NCBI GenBank assembly: GCA_900313405.1
Contig: OMQY01000144.1
Coordinates: 1 to 5,396, forward strand
DNA from: an uncultured Eubacteriales bacterium
GTDB taxonomy: Bacteria > Bacillota_A > Clostridia > Saccharofermentanales > Saccharofermentanaceae
Direction: 5' to 3'
DNA length: 5,396 nucleotides
Within the stretch, counting starts at the first letter, position 1; the number at the start of each line of letters is the position of its first letter. The notes under the pieces were generated by a model. The model saw nothing but the letters and a program-made list of their open reading frames with translations, searched no databases and had not been told where the DNA came from. The position numbers were made by a program, and so were the translations under genes. Shown here piece by piece: positions 5,337 through 5,396 of the stretch.

Positions 5337-5388
5337 TGACAACTTTCTTGACAACTACAGCGGAAAAAGTTGTCGCAATAGTTGTCAA
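5337..5388. repeat. Symmetric array of four TGACAACT half-sites
   Basis: TGACAACT occurs at 5337-5344 and 5349-5356, and its complement AGTTGTC at 5368-5374 and AGTTGTCA at 5380-5387. Copies within each pair are 12 bases apart and both pairs are symmetric about position 5362. Longer perfect complements exist: 9 bp between 5338-5346 and 5366-5374, and 10 bp between 5348-5357 and 5379-5388. This is either a multi-site operator or a structured RNA/DNA element. It ends 8 bases before the window edge, so what it serves is not visible. Confidence 0.7.
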
Positions 5389-5396
5389 AGACCCGA

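Noticed and set aside
5348..5376. Promoter with TTGACA -35 inside the edge array
   Set aside because: No -10-like sequence lies 16-18 bases downstream on either strand; TTGACA is part of the repeat unit.

Overview
The window looks like part of a chromosome of a low-to-mid-GC Bacillota bacterium, most likely a Clostridia member. The clues are strong GGAGG-type ribosome binding sites, tightly packed co-directional genes, a lantibiotic/bacitracin-type ABC transporter joined to a single-pass histidine kinase, and Gram-positive style promoter elements. This placement is inferred from gene families and style, not from a marker gene.

Bases 1-3440 (+ strand) hold one operon cut by the left window edge: an ABC ATPase missing its N-terminus, two six-helix permeases, and a sensor histidine kinase. 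Gaps are 15 and 3 bases, then a 4-base ATGA overlap, so the genes are probably co-transcribed and partly translationally coupled. The ATPase has a Glu where most ABC proteins have the Q-loop Gln, as in LanF/BcrA-type immunity ATPases. The order ATPase-permease-permease-kinase matches cationic-peptide resistance loci such as CprABC-CprK of Clostridioides difficile and LanFEG modules. The likely job is sensing and expelling a membrane-active peptide or antibiotic. No response regulator is visible; it may lie left of the window or elsewhere in the genome.

Bases 3441-4606 hold a separate unit: a candidate promoter, a soluble PAS-GGDEF diguanylate cyclase with intact GGDEF and RxxD inhibitory motifs, and a strong intrinsic terminator.

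Bases 4607-5396 are the least explained part. A leftward candidate gene (5168 to 4818) for a small single-helix membrane protein has a near-perfect ribosome binding site and an extended -10 promoter, but its C-terminal half has odd composition and another frame is open across it. A 34-codon ORF with a good ribosome binding site runs rightward and meets its 3' end. Upstream of the leftward gene are TTGTTCGT direct repeats in the leader, two CodY-like boxes, and, at the right edge, a symmetric array of four TGACAACT half-sites that looks like an operator or structured element for something largely outside the window.
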